Source of the DNA: Parietaria judaica | Taxonomy: Eukaryota > Streptophyta > Magnoliopsida > Rosales > Urticaceae | NCBI GenBank assembly: GCA_954871525.1 | Contig: OX940870.1 | Span: forward strand, 18,507,501-18,571,500 | Reading direction: 5' to 3' | DNA length: 64,000 nt | In this document: positions 1 through 11,155 of the stretch, piece by piece | Position numbering within the stretch: position 1 is the stretch's first letter | Layout: each line of letters begins with the position of its first letter | The notes under the pieces: model-generated | Seen by the model: the letters and a program-made list of their open reading frames with translations, nothing else | Database searches by the model: none | Told to the model about the DNA's origin: nothing | Made by a program: the position numbers and the translations under genes

Positions 1-295
1 CAACCCAAATGAAGCTCTCGACATTAAATTTTGTATCAAGAACGCATCGTACTTTCGCTCGTATGGAAACTACGTTTTTATTGTATCGGTTGTGTTTTTA
101 TCGCTTTCATAATGGCTTATTGAAACTAGAAGATATTTCTTCGCCATTTACCTATTTATATAAGTAAAAGTGATACAATTAAACGTTATTAGGTTGTCGA
201 ATGTTTAATTTTTGTTAAAAAAATCTTGTTATTATGGTTCTTTAACCTAAAAGAGTAAAAATACTGAGTTTTATTTGTCGAGCACATGTTAATCG
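1..295. repeat. Partial C monomer at left window edge (unit 0)
   Basis: This stretch corresponds to C monomer positions 68-362; the first 67 bp lie outside the window. It carries the 'gct' variant (C at position 15) that marks a subset of C monomers in the left part of the array. It shows that the window opens inside the array. Confidence 0.93.
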
Positions 296-1381
296 TTGCG
301 ACAAGATTTTAGGATCGATATCGTTCCTTTTCAAGAAAAAACAAACGTTATTTTCAGTAGTACGACCCAAATGAAAGTCTCGACATTAAATTTGGCATCA
401 AGAACGTATCATACTTTCGCTCGTATGGAAAGTAAGTTTTTAACGTATCGGTTGCATTTTTATCGCTTTCACAATGGCTTATTGAAACTAGAAAAAATTT
501 CTTTGCCATTTAACTATTAAAATAAGTAAAATAGATACAATTACACGTTATTAGGGTGTCGAAAGTTTAATTTTTGTTAAGAAAATCTTTTTATTATGGT
601 TCTTTACCCTATAAGAGAAAACAAGACTCAATTTTTTTTGTCGAGCACGTGTTAGTCGTTGCGAAAAGATTTTAGGGTCGATATCGTTCCTTTTCATTAA
701 AAAACTAATGTGATTTCTATTAGTACGACCCAATTGAAGGTCTCGACATTAAATTTGGCATCAAGAATACATCGTACTTTCGCTCGTATGGAAACTAAGT
801 TTTTAACGTATCGGTTGTGTTTTTATCGCTTTCACAATGGCTTAATGAAACTAGAAGATATTTCTTCTCCATTTACCTATTAATATAAGTAAAAGTGATA
901 CAATTAAACGTTATTAGTGTGTCGAAAGTTTGAATTTTGTTAAAAAAATCTTATTATTATGGTTCTTTACCCTAAAAGAGGAAAATGACTCAGTTTTTTG
1001 GCCGAGCACGTGTTAATCGTTGTGACAAGATTTTAGGATCCATATCATTCTTATTCCAGAAAAAACTAACGTTATTTTCATTAGTGCAACCCAAATGAAG
1101 CTCTCGACATTAAATTTTGTATCAAGAACGCATCGTACTTTCGCTCGTATGGAAACTACGTTTTTATTGTATCGGTTGTGTTTTTATCGCTTTCATAATG
1201 GCTTATTGAAACTAGAAGATATTTCTTCGCCATTTACCTATTTATATAAGTAAAAGTGATACAATTAAACGTTATTAGGTTGTCGAATGTTTAATTTTTG
1301 TTAAAAAAATCTTGTTATTATGGTTCTTTAACCTAAAAGAGTAAAAATACTGAGTTTTATTTGTCGAGCACATGTTAATCG
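296..1381. repeat. HOR unit 1 (TT-variant B)
   Basis: Monomers A 296-658, B 659-1019, C 1020-1381. B carries 'catt' instead of 'caag' (TT at 697-698), a two-base marker shared only with units 5 and 7. It also has a private A at 845. C has the 'gct' variant (C at 1101). Confidence 0.93.
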
Positions 1382-2467
1382 TTGCGACAAGATTTTAGGA
1401 TCGATATCGTTCCTTTTCAAGAAAAAACAAACGTTATTTTCAGTAGTACGACCCAAATGAAAGTCTCGACATTAAATTTGGCATCAAGAACGTATCATAC
1501 TTTCGCTCGTATGGAAAGTAAGTTTTTAACGTATCGGTTGCATTTTTATCGCTTTCACAATGGCTTATTGAAACTAGAAAAAATTTCTTTGCCATTTAAC
1601 TATTAAAATAAGTAAAATAGATACAATTACACGTTATTAGGGTGTCGAAAGTTTAATTTTTGTTAAGAAAATCTTTTTATTATGGTTCTTTACCCTATAA
1701 GAGAAAACAAGACTCAATTTTTTTTGTCGAGCACGTGTTAGTCGTTGCGAAAAGATTTTAGGGTCGATATCGTTCCTTTTCAAGAAAAAACTAATGTGAT
1801 TTCTATTAGTACGACCCAATTGAAGGTCTCGACATTAAATTTGGCATCAAGAATACATCGTACTTTCGCTCGTATGGAAACTAAGTATTTAACGTATCGG
1901 TTGTGTTTTTATCGCTTTCACAATGGCTTATTGAAACTAGAAGATATTTCTTCTCCATTTACCTATTAATATAAGTAAAAGTGATACAATTAAACGTTAT
2001 TAGTGTGTCGAAAGTTTGAATTTTGTTAAAAAAATCTTATTATTATGGTTCTTTACCCTAAAAGAGGAAAATGACTCAGTTTTTTGGCCGAGCACGTGTT
2101 AATCGTTGTGACAAGATTTTAGGATCCATATCATTCTTATTCCAGAAAAAACTAACGTTATTTTCATTAGTGCAACCCAAATGAAGGTCTCGACATTAAA
2201 TTTTGTATCAAGAACGCATCGTACTTTCGCTCGTATGGAAACTACGTTTTTATTGTATCGGTTGTGTTTTTATCGCTTTCATAATGGCTTATTGAAACTA
2301 GAAGATATTTCTTCGCCATTTACCTATTTATATAAGTAAAAGTGATACAATTAAACGTTATTAGGTTGTCGAATGTTTAATTTTTGTTAAAAAAATCTTG
2401 TTATTATGGTTCTTTAACCTAAAAGAGTAAAAATACTGAGTTTTATTTGTCGAGCACATGTTAATCG
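1382..2467. repeat. HOR unit 2
   Basis: A 1382-1744, B 1745-2105, C 2106-2467. It has a private T-to-A change at 1887 in B. C is the 'ggt' type. Otherwise it matches the reference unit. Confidence 0.93.
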
Positions 2468-2487
2468 TTGCGACAAGATTTTAGGAT

Positions 2488-2495
2488 CGATATCG
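2488..2495. other. CGATATCG palindrome in A (example)
   Basis: Eight-base palindrome 20 bp into the A monomer. It is also present in B at 2851-2858 and lost in C, which reads 'ccatatca'. Whether it is bound by anything is unknown. Confidence 0.45.
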
Positions 2496-2753
2496 TTCCT
2501 TTTCAAGAAAAAACAAACGTTATTTTCAGTAGTACGACCCAAATGAAAGTCTCGACATTAAATTTGGCATCAAGAACGTATCATACTTTCGCTCGTATGG
2601 AAAGTAAGTTTTTAACGTATCGGTTGCATTTTTATCGCTTTCACAATGGCTTATTGAAACTAGAAAAAATTTCTTTGCCATTTAACTATTAAAATAAGTA
2701 AAATAGATACAATTACACGTTATTAGGGTGTCGAAAGTTTAATTTTTGTTAAG

Positions 2754-2845
2754 AAAATCTTTTTATTATGGTTCTTTACCCTATAAGAGAAAACAAGACT
2801 CAATTTTTTTTGTCGAGCACGTGTTAGTCGTTGCGAAAAGATTTT
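2754..2845. repeat. Junction-spanning 10-bp inverted repeat (example)
   Basis: The arm aaaatctttt (2754-2763) is the exact reverse complement of aaaagatttt (2836-2845), with a 72-base interval containing the CACGTG box. At the C-to-A junction the arms are aaaatcttgt (2392-2401) and acaagatttt (2473-2482), also perfect, with one base changed on both sides. At B-to-C one pair is mismatched. It could extrude as a stem or be chance in AT-rich DNA. Confidence 0.5.
2818..2823. other. CACGTG palindrome near A/B monomer junction (example)
   Basis: A six-base palindrome sits 8 bp before the B monomer start. The equivalent site occurs before each C monomer (3179-3184), while before each A monomer it reads CACATG (3541-3546). 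So two of three junctions keep the palindrome. CACGTG is the core bound by bHLH and bZIP-type proteins in general; binding here is not shown. Confidence 0.5.
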
Positions 2846-3191
2846 AGGGTCGATATCGTTCCTTTTCAAGAAAAAACTAATGTGATTTCTATTAGTACGA
2901 CCCAATTGAAGGTCTCGACATTAAATTTGGCATCAAGAATACATCGTACTTTCGCTCGTATGGAAACTAAGTTTTTAACGTATCGGTTGTGTTTTTATCG
3001 CTTTCACAATGGCTTATTGAAACTAGAAGATATTTCTTCTCCATTTACCTATTAATATAAGTAAAAGTGATACAATTAAACGTTATTAGTGTGTCGAAAG
3101 TTTGAATTTTGTTAAAAAAATCTTATTATTATGGTTCTTTACCCTAAAAGAGGAAAATGACTCAGTTTTTTGGCCGAGCACGTGTTAATCG
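2831..3191. repeat. Monomer type B (reference)
   Basis: 361-bp monomer. Diagnostic bases include 'gggtcgatatcg' near its start, 'taatgtgatttct' near position 48, 'cccaattg' near 79 and 'agaatacatcg' near 109. It carries CGATATCG at 2851-2858 and a CACGTG box near its 3' end at 3179-3184. A small dyad, actaat (2876-2881) against attagt (2891-2896), surrounds a 9-base loop. Confidence 0.9.
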
Positions 3192-3553
3192 TTGTGACAA
3201 GATTTTAGGATCCATATCATTCTTATTCCAGAAAAAACTAACGTTATTTTCATTAGTGCAACCCAAATGAAGGTCTCGACATTAAATTTTGTATCAAGAA
3301 CGCATCGTACTTTCGCTCGTATGGAAACTACGTTTTTATTGTATCGGTTGTGTTTTTATCGCTTTCATAATGGCTTATTGAAACTAGAAGATATTTCTTC
3401 GCCATTTACCTATTTATATAAGTAAAAGTGATACAATTAAACGTTATTAGGTTGTCGAATGTTTAATTTTTGTTAAAAAAATCTTGTTATTATGGTTCTT
3501 TAACCTAAAAGAGTAAAAATACTGAGTTTTATTTGTCGAGCACATGTTAATCG
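3192..3553. repeat. Monomer type C (reference)
   Basis: 362-bp monomer. Diagnostic bases include 'ttgtgac' at the start, 'ggatccatatcattc', 'gtgcaaccc', 'ttttgtatc' and 'actacgtttttattg'. It lacks both palindromes of the other types: CGATATCG reads 'ccatatca' and the 3' CACGTG reads CACATG (3541-3546). Its G+C is 107 of 362, with 14 CpG dinucleotides. Confidence 0.9.
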
Positions 3554-4639
3554 TTGCGACAAGATTTTAGGATCGATATCGTTCCTTTTCAAGAAAAAAC
3601 AAACGTTATTTTCAGTAGTACGACCCAAATGAAAGTCTCGACATTAAATTTGGCATCAAGAACGTATCATACTTTCGCTCGTATGGAAAGTAAGTTTTTA
3701 ACGTATCGGTTGCATTTTTATCGCTTTCACAATGGCTTATTGAAACTAGAAAAAATTTCTTTGCCATTTAACTATTAAAATAAGTAAAATAGATACAATT
3801 ACACGTTATTAGGGTGTCGAAAGTTTAATTTTTGTTAAGAAAATCTTTTTATTATGGTTCTTTACCCTATAAGAGAAAACAAGACTCAATTTTTTTTGTC
3901 GAGCACGTGTTAGTCGTTGCGAAAAGATTTTAGGGTCGATATCGTTCCTTTTCAAGAAAAAACTAATGTGATTTCTATTAGTACGACCCAATTGAAGGTC
4001 TCGACATTAAATTTGGCATCAAGAATACATCGTACTTTCGCTCGTATGGAAACTAAGTTTTTAACGTATCGGTTGTGTTTTTATCGCTTTCACAATGGCT
4101 TATTGAAACTAGAAGATATTTCTTCTCCATTTACCTATTAATATAAGTAAAAGTGATACAATTAAACGTTATTAGTGTGTCGAAAGTTTGAATTTTGTTA
4201 AAAAAATCTTATTATTATGGTTCTTTACCCTAAAAGAGGAAAATGACTCAGTTTTTTGGCCGAGCACGTGTTAATCGTTGTGACAAGATTTTAGGATCCA
4301 TATCATTCTTATTCCAGAAAAAACTAACGTTATTTTCATTAGTGCAACCCAAATGAAGCTCTCGACATTAAATTTTGTATCAAGAACGCATCGTACTTTC
4401 GCTCGTATGGAAACTACGTTTTTATTGTATCGGTTGTGTTTTTATCGCTTTCATAATGGCTTATTGAAACTAGAAGATATTTCTTCGCCATTTACCTATT
4501 TATATAAGTAAAAGTGATACAATTAAACGTTATTAGGTTGTCGAATGTTTAATTTTTGTTAAAAAAATCTTGTTATTATGGTTCTTTAACCTAAAAGAGT
4601 AAAAATACTGAGTTTTATTTGTCGAGCACATGTTAATCG
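3554..4639. repeat. HOR unit 4
   Basis: It matches the reference unit in A and B. C carries the 'gct' variant (C at 4359). Confidence 0.93.
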
Positions 4640-5725
4640 TTGCGACAAGATTTTAGGATCGATATCGTTCCTTTTCAAGAAAAAACAAACGTTATTTTCA
4701 GTAGTACGACCCAAATGAAAGTCTCGACATTAAATTTGGCATCAAGAACGTATCATACTTTCGCTCGTATGGAAAGTAAGTTTTTAACGTATCGGTTGCA
4801 TTTTTATCGCTTTCACAATGGCTTATTGAAACTAGAAAAAATTTCTTTGCCATTTAACTATTAAAATAAGTAAAATAGATACAATTACACGTTATTAGGG
4901 TGTCGAAAGTTTAATTTTTGTTAAGAAAATCTTTTTATTATGGTTCTTTACCCTATAAGAGAAAACAAGACTCAATTTTTTTTGTCGAGCACGTGTTAGT
5001 CGTTGCGAAAAGATTTTAGGGTCGATATCGTTCCTTTTCATTAAAAAACTAATGTGATTTCTATTAGTACGACCCAATTGAAGGTCTCGACATTAAATTT
5101 GGCATCAAGAATACATCGTACTTTCGCTCGTATGGAAACTAAGTTTTTAACGTATCGGTTGTGTTTTTATCGCTTTCACAATGGCTTATTGAAACTAGAA
5201 GATATTTCTTCTCCATTTACCTATTAATATAAGTAAAAGTGATACAATTAAACGTTATTAGTGTGTCGAAAGTTTGAATTTTGTTAAAAAAATCTTATTA
5301 TTATGGTTCTTTACCCTAAAAGAGGAAAATGACTCAGTTTTTTGGCCGAGCACGTGTTAATCGTTGTGACAAGATTTTAGGATCCATATCATTCTTATTC
5401 CAGAAAAAACTAACGTTATTTTCATTAGTGCAACCCAAATGAAGGTCTCGACATTAAATTTTGTATCAAGAACGCATCGTACTTTCGCTCGTATGGAAAC
5501 TACGTTTTTATTGTATCGGTTGTGTTTTTATCGCTTTCATAATGGCTTATTGAAACTAGAAGATATTTCTTCGCCATTTACCTATTTATATAAGTAAAAG
5601 TGATACAATTAAACGTTATTAGGTTGTCGAATGTTTAATTTTTGTTAAAAAAATCTTGTTATTATGGTTCTTTAACCTAAAAGAGTAAAAATACTGAGTT
5701 TTATTTGTCGAGCACATGTTAATCG
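4640..5725. repeat. HOR unit 5 (TT-variant B)
   Basis: B has the TT marker at 5041-5042, as in units 1 and 7. C is 'ggt' type, unlike unit 1, so the two markers are not linked across the unit. Confidence 0.93.
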
Positions 5726-6811
5726 TTGCGACCAGATTTTAGGATCGATATCGTTCCTTTTCAAGAAAAAACAAACGTTATTTTCATTAGTACGACCCAA
5801 ATGAAAGTCTCGACATTAAATTTGGCATCAAGAACGTATCATACTTTCGCTCGTATGGAAAGTAAGTTTTTAACGTATCGGTTGCATTTTTATCGCTTTC
5901 ACAATGGCTTATTGAAACTATAAAAAATTTCTTTGCCATTTAACTATTAAAATAAGTAAAATAGATACAATTACACGTTATTAGGGTGTCGAAAATTTAA
6001 TTTTTGTTAAGAAAATCTTTTTATTATGGTTCTTTACCCTATAAGAGAAAACAAGACTCAATTTTTTTTGTCGAGCACGTGTTAGTCGTTGCGAAAAGAT
6101 TTTAGGGTCGATATCGTTCCTTTTCAAGAAAAAACTAATGTGATTTCTATTAGTACGACCCAATTGAAGGTCTCGACATTAAATTTGGCATCAAGAATAC
6201 ATCGTACTTTCGCTCGTATGGAAACTAAGTTTTTAACGTATCGGTTGTGTTTTTATCGCTTTCACAATGGCTTATTGAAACTAGAAGATATTTCTTCTCC
6301 ATTTACCTATTAATATAAGTAAAAGTGATACAATTAAACGTTATTAGTGTGTCGAAAGTTTGAATTTTGTTAAAAAAATCTTATTATTATGGTTCTTTAC
6401 CCTAAAAGAGGAAAATGACTCAGTTTTTTGGCCGAGCACGTGTTAATCGTTGTGACAAGATTTTAGGATCCATATCATTCTTATTCCAGAAAAAACTAAC
6501 GTTATTTTCATTAGTGCAACCCAAATGAAGCTCTCGACATTAAATTTTGTATCAAGAACGCATCGTACTTTCGCTCGTATGGAAACTACGTTTTTATTGT
6601 ATCGGTTGTGTTTTTATCGCTTTCATAATGGCTTATTGAAACTAGAAGATATTTCTTCGCCATTTACCTATTTATATAAGTAAAAGTGATACAATTAAAC
6701 GTTATTAGGTTGTCGAATGTTTAATTTTTGTTAAAAAAATCTTGTTATTATGGTTCTTTAACCTAAAAGAGTAAAAATACTGAGTTTTATTTGTCGAGCA
6801 CATGTTAATCG
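5726..6811. repeat. HOR unit 6 (variant A monomer)
   Basis: A carries four changes: C at 5733, T at 5787 (restoring the 'attag' state found in B and C), T at 5921 and A at 5995. C is 'gct' type (6531). The T at 5787 is shared with the divergent A' monomer at 56831, so it probably preserves the older state. Confidence 0.93.
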
Positions 6812-7897
6812 TTGCGACAAGATTTTAGGATCGATATCGTTCCTTTTCAAGAAAAAACAAACGTTATTTTCAGTAGTACGACCCAAATGAAAGTCTCGAC
6901 ATTAAATTTGGCATCAAGAACGTATCATACTTTCGCTCGTATGGAAAGTAAGTTTTTAACGTATCGGTTGCATTTTTATCGCTTTCACAATGGCTTATTG
7001 AAACTAGAAAAAATTTCTTTGCCATTTAACTATTAAAATAAGTAAAATAGATACAATTACACGTTATTAGGGTGTCGAAAGTTTAATTTTTGTTAAGAAA
7101 ATCTTTTTATTATGGTTCTTTACCCTATAAGAGAAAACAAGACTCAATTTTTTTTGTCGAGCACGTGTTAGTCGTTGCGAAAAGATTTTAGGGTCGATAT
7201 CGTTCCTTTTCATTAAAAAACTAATGTGATTTCTATTAGTACGACCCAATTGAAGGTCTCGACATTAAATTTGGCATCAAGAATACATCGTACTTTCGCT
7301 CGTATGGAAACTAAGTTTTTAACGTATCGGTTGTGTTTTTATCGCTTTCACAATGGCTTATTGAAACTAGAAGATATTTCTTCTCCATTTACCTATTAAT
7401 ATAAGTAAAAGTGATACAATTAAACGTTATTAGTGTGTCGAAAGTTTGAATTTTGTTAAAAAAATCTTATTATTATGGTTCTTTACCCTAAAAGAGGAAA
7501 ATGACTCAGTTTTTTGGCCGAGCACGTGTTAATCGTTGTGACAAGATTTTAGGATCCATATCATTCTTATTCCAGAAAAAACTAACGTTATTTTCATTAG
7601 TGCAACCCAAATGAAGCTCTCGACATTAAATTTTGTATCAAGAACGCATCGTACTTTCGCTCGTATGGAAACTACGTTTTTATTGTATCGGTTGTGTTTT
7701 TATCGCTTTCATAATGGCTTATTGAAACTAGAAGATATTTCTTCGCCATTTACCTATTTATATAAGTAAAAGTGATACAATTAAACGTTATTAGGTTGTC
7801 GAATGTTTAATTTTTGTTAAAAAAATCTTGTTATTATGGTTCTTTAACCTAAAAGAGTAAAAATACTGAGTTTTATTTGTCGAGCACATGTTAATCG
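6812..7897. repeat. HOR unit 7 (TT-variant B)
   Basis: B has the TT marker at 7213-7214. C is the 'gct' type (7617). The B and C marker combination is the same as in unit 1, 6516 bp (six units) away. Confidence 0.93.
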
Positions 7898-10069
7898 TTG
7901 CGACAAGATTTTAGGATCGATATCGTTCCTTTTCAAGAAAAAACAAACGTTATTTTCAGTAGTACGACCCAAATGAAAGTCTCGACATTAAATTTGGCAT
8001 CAAGAACGTATCATACTTTCGCTCGTATGGAAAGTAAGTTTTTAACGTATCGGTTGCATTTTTATCGCTTTCACAATGGCTTATTGAAACTAGAAAAAAT
8101 TTCTTTGCCATTTAACTATTAAAATAAGTAAAATAGATACAATTACACGTTATTAGGGTGTCGAAAGTTTAATTTTTGTTAAGAAAATCTTTTTATTATG
8201 GTTCTTTACCCTATAAGAGAAAACAAGACTCAATTTTTTTTGTCGAGCACGTGTTAGTCGTTGCGAAAAGATTTTAGGGTCGATATCGTTCCTTTTCAAG
8301 AAAAAACTAATGTGATTTCTATTAGTACGACCCAATTGAAGGTCTCGACATTAAATTTGGCATCAAGAATACATCGTACTTTCGCTCGTATGGAAACTAA
8401 GTTTTTAACGTATCGGTTGTGTTTTTATCGCTTTCACAATGGCTTATTGAAACTAGAAGATATTTCTTCTCCATTTACCTATTAATATAAGTAAAAGTGA
8501 TACAATTAAACGTTATTAGTGTGTCGAAAGTTTGAATTTTGTTAAAAAAATCTTATTATTATGGTTCTTTACCCTAAAAGAGGAAAATGACTCAGTTTTT
8601 TGGCCGAGCACGTGTTAATCGTTGTGACAAGATTTTAGGATCCATATCATTCTTATTCCAGAAAAAACTAACGTTATTTTCATTAGTGCAACCCAAATGA
8701 AGGTCTCGACATTAAATTTTGTATCAAGAACGCATCGTACTTTCGCTCGTATGGAAACTACGTTTTTATTGTATCGGTTGTGTTTTTATCGCTTTCATAA
8801 TGGCTTATTGAAACTAGAAGATATTTCTTCGCCATTTACCTATTTATATAAGTAAAAGTGATACAATTAAACGTTATTAGGTTGTCGAATGTTTAATTTT
8901 TGTTAAAAAAATCTTGTTATTATGGTTCTTTAACCTAAAAGAGTAAAAATACTGAGTTTTATTTGTCGAGCACATGTTAATCGTTGCGACAAGATTTTAG
9001 GATCGATATCGTTCCTTTTCAAGAAAAAACAAACGTTATTTTCAGTAGTACGACCCAAATGAAAGTCTCGACATTAAATTTGGCATCAAGAACGTATCAT
9101 ACTTTCGCTCGTATGGAAAGTAAGTTTTTAACGTATCGGTTGCATTTTTATCGCTTTCACAATGGCTTATTGAAACTAGAAAAAATTTCTTTGCCATTTA
9201 ACTATTAAAATAAGTAAAATAGATACAATTACACGTTATTAGGGTGTCGAAAGTTTAATTTTTGTTAAGAAAATCTTTTTATTATGGTTCTTTACCCTAT
9301 AAGAGAAAACAAGACTCAATTTTTTTTGTCGAGCACGTGTTAGTCGTTGCGAAAAGATTTTAGGGTCGATATCGTTCCTTTTCAAGAAAAAACTAATGTG
9401 ATTTCTATTAGTACGACCCAATTGAAGGTCTCGACATTAAATTTGGCATCAAGAATACATCGTACTTTCGCTCGTATGGAAACTAAGTTTTTAACGTATC
9501 GGTTGTGTTTTTATCGCTTTCACAATGGCTTATTGAAACTAGAAGATATTTCTTCTCCATTTACCTATTAATATAAGTAAAAGTGATACAATTAAACGTT
9601 ATTAGTGTGTCGAAAGTTTGAATTTTGTTAAAAAAATCTTATTATTATGGTTCTTTACCCTAAAAGAGGAAAATGACTCAGTTTTTTGGCCGAGCACGTG
9701 TTAATCGTTGTGACAAGATTTTAGGATCCATATCATTCTTATTCCAGAAAAAACTAACGTTATTTTCATTAGTGCAACCCAAATGAAGGTCTCGACATTA
9801 AATTTTGTATCAAGAACGCATCGTACTTTCGCTCGTATGGAAACTACGTTTTTATTGTATCGGTTGTGTTTTTATCGCTTTCATAATGGCTTATTGAAAC
9901 TAGAAGATATTTCTTCGCCATTTACCTATTTATATAAGTAAAAGTGATACAATTAAACGTTATTAGGTTGTCGAATGTTTAATTTTTGTTAAAAAAATCT
10001 TGTTATTATGGTTCTTTAACCTAAAAGAGTAAAAATACTGAGTTTTATTTGTCGAGCACATGTTAATCG
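7898..10069. repeat. HOR units 8-9
   Basis: Two units with A starts at 7898 and 8984. Both are indistinguishable from the reference at the markers checked ('a' at +274, 'g' at +209, 'caag' in B, 'ggt' in C). Confidence 0.92.
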
Positions 10070-11155
10070 TTGCGACAAGATTTTAGGATCGATATCGTTC
10101 CTTTTCAAGAAAAAACAAACGTTATTTTCAGTAGTACGACCCAAATGAAAGTCTCGACATTAAATTTGGCATCAAGAACGTATCATACTTTCGCTCGTAT
10201 GGAAAGTAAGTTTTTAACGTATCGGTTGCATTTTTATCGCTTTCACAATGGCTTATTGAAACTAGAAAAAATTTCTTTGCCATTTAACTATTAAAATAAG
10301 TAAAATAGATACAATTACACGTTATTAGGGTGTCGAAAGTTTAATTTTTGTTAAGAAAATCTTTTTATTATGGTTCTTTACCCTATAAGAGAAAACAAGA
10401 CTCAATTTTTTTTGTCGAGCACGTGTTAGTCGTTGCGAAAAGATTTTAGGGTCGATATCGTTCCTTTTCAAGAAAAAACTAATGTGATTTCTATTAGTAC
10501 GACCCAATTGAAGGTCTCGACATTAAATTTGGCATCAAGAATACATCGTACTTTCGCTCGTATGGAAACTAAGTTTTTAACGTATCGGTTGTGTTTTTAT
10601 CGCTTTCACAATGGCTTATTGAAACTAGAAGATATTTCTTCTCCATTTACCTATTAATATATGTAAAAGTGATACAATTAAACGTTATTAGTGTGTCGAA
10701 AGTTTGAATTTTGTTAAAAAAATCTTATTATTATGGTTCTTTACCCTAAAAGAGGAAAATGACTCAGTTTTTTGGCCGAGCACGTGTTAATCGTTGTGAC
10801 AAGATTTTAGGATCCATATCATTCTTATTCCAGAAAAAACTAACGTTATTTTCATTAGTGCAACCCAAATGAAGCTCTCGACATTAAATTTTGTATCAAG
10901 AACGCATCGTACTTTCGCTCGTATGGAAACTACGTTTTTATTGTATCGGTTGTGTTTTTATCGCTTTCATAATGGCTTATTGAAACTAGAAGATATTTCT
11001 TCGCCATTTACCTATTTATATAAGTAAAAGTGATACAATTAAACGTTATTAGGTTGTCGAATGTTTAATTTTTGTTAAAAAAATCTTGTTATTATGGTTC
11101 TTTAACCTAAAAGAGTAAAAATACTGAGTTTTATTTGTCGAGCACATGTTAATCG
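10070..11155. repeat. HOR unit 10
   Basis: Private A-to-T at 10662 just after the B-frame end. C is 'gct' type (10875). Confidence 0.92.

Larger units (their letters stand above)
2468..2830. repeat. Monomer type A (reference)
   Basis: 363-bp monomer. Diagnostic bases against B and C include 'cagtag' in place of 'attag' near its position 62, 'gtatcat' near 115, 'ggaaagtaag' near 131 and 'ttaactattaaaataag' near 215. It differs from B at 22 of the first 225 positions and from C at 27. It contains palindrome CGATATCG at 2488-2495 and ends in the CACGTG box at 2818-2823. The register start is arbitrary, chosen at the conserved 'ttgcga' for convenience. Confidence 0.9.
2468..3553. repeat. HOR unit 3, reference copy
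   Basis: This unit is used as the type copy because it carries none of the private changes seen in its neighbours. It has A at +209 'g', the + strand base at +274 'a' (the ancestral-looking state), intact 'caag' in B and 'ggt' in C (+805). Offsets here and in other entries count from the first base of the A monomer as zero. C contains the only GGATCC of the unit (3208-3213), and A contains the only ATCGAT. Either site is therefore diagnostic of the 1086-bp period. Confidence 0.93.

Noticed and set aside
296..520. Repeated 74-codon + strand open frames as protein-coding genes
   Set aside because: They start at TTG, recur once per monomer because the DNA is repeated, show mostly non-synonymous differences between monomer types, and are broken in several units (TT marker in 1, 5 and 7; stop at 5921). 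No ribosome-binding, promoter or domain signal is visible.
1637..1819. 60-codon - strand frames spanning each A/B junction
   Set aside because: They are present only as a by-product of tandem copying, overlap the + strand frames antisense, disappear with single-base changes (units 17 and 19), and resemble no known domain.
2585..2610. CENP-B box in the conserved 'ttcgctcgtatggaaac' region
   Set aside because: It begins with TTCG, but the later A and CGGG positions of the CENP-B consensus are not matched. At most it is a superficial resemblance.
2468..2830. Monomer as an internal dimer of about 181 bp
   Set aside because: Comparing the two halves of the monomer by eye gave no convincing alignment beyond shared AT-rich words.
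3142..3148. CCCTAAA as a telomere repeat unit
   Set aside because: It is a single copy in B monomers, never in tandem, and expected by chance in this composition.
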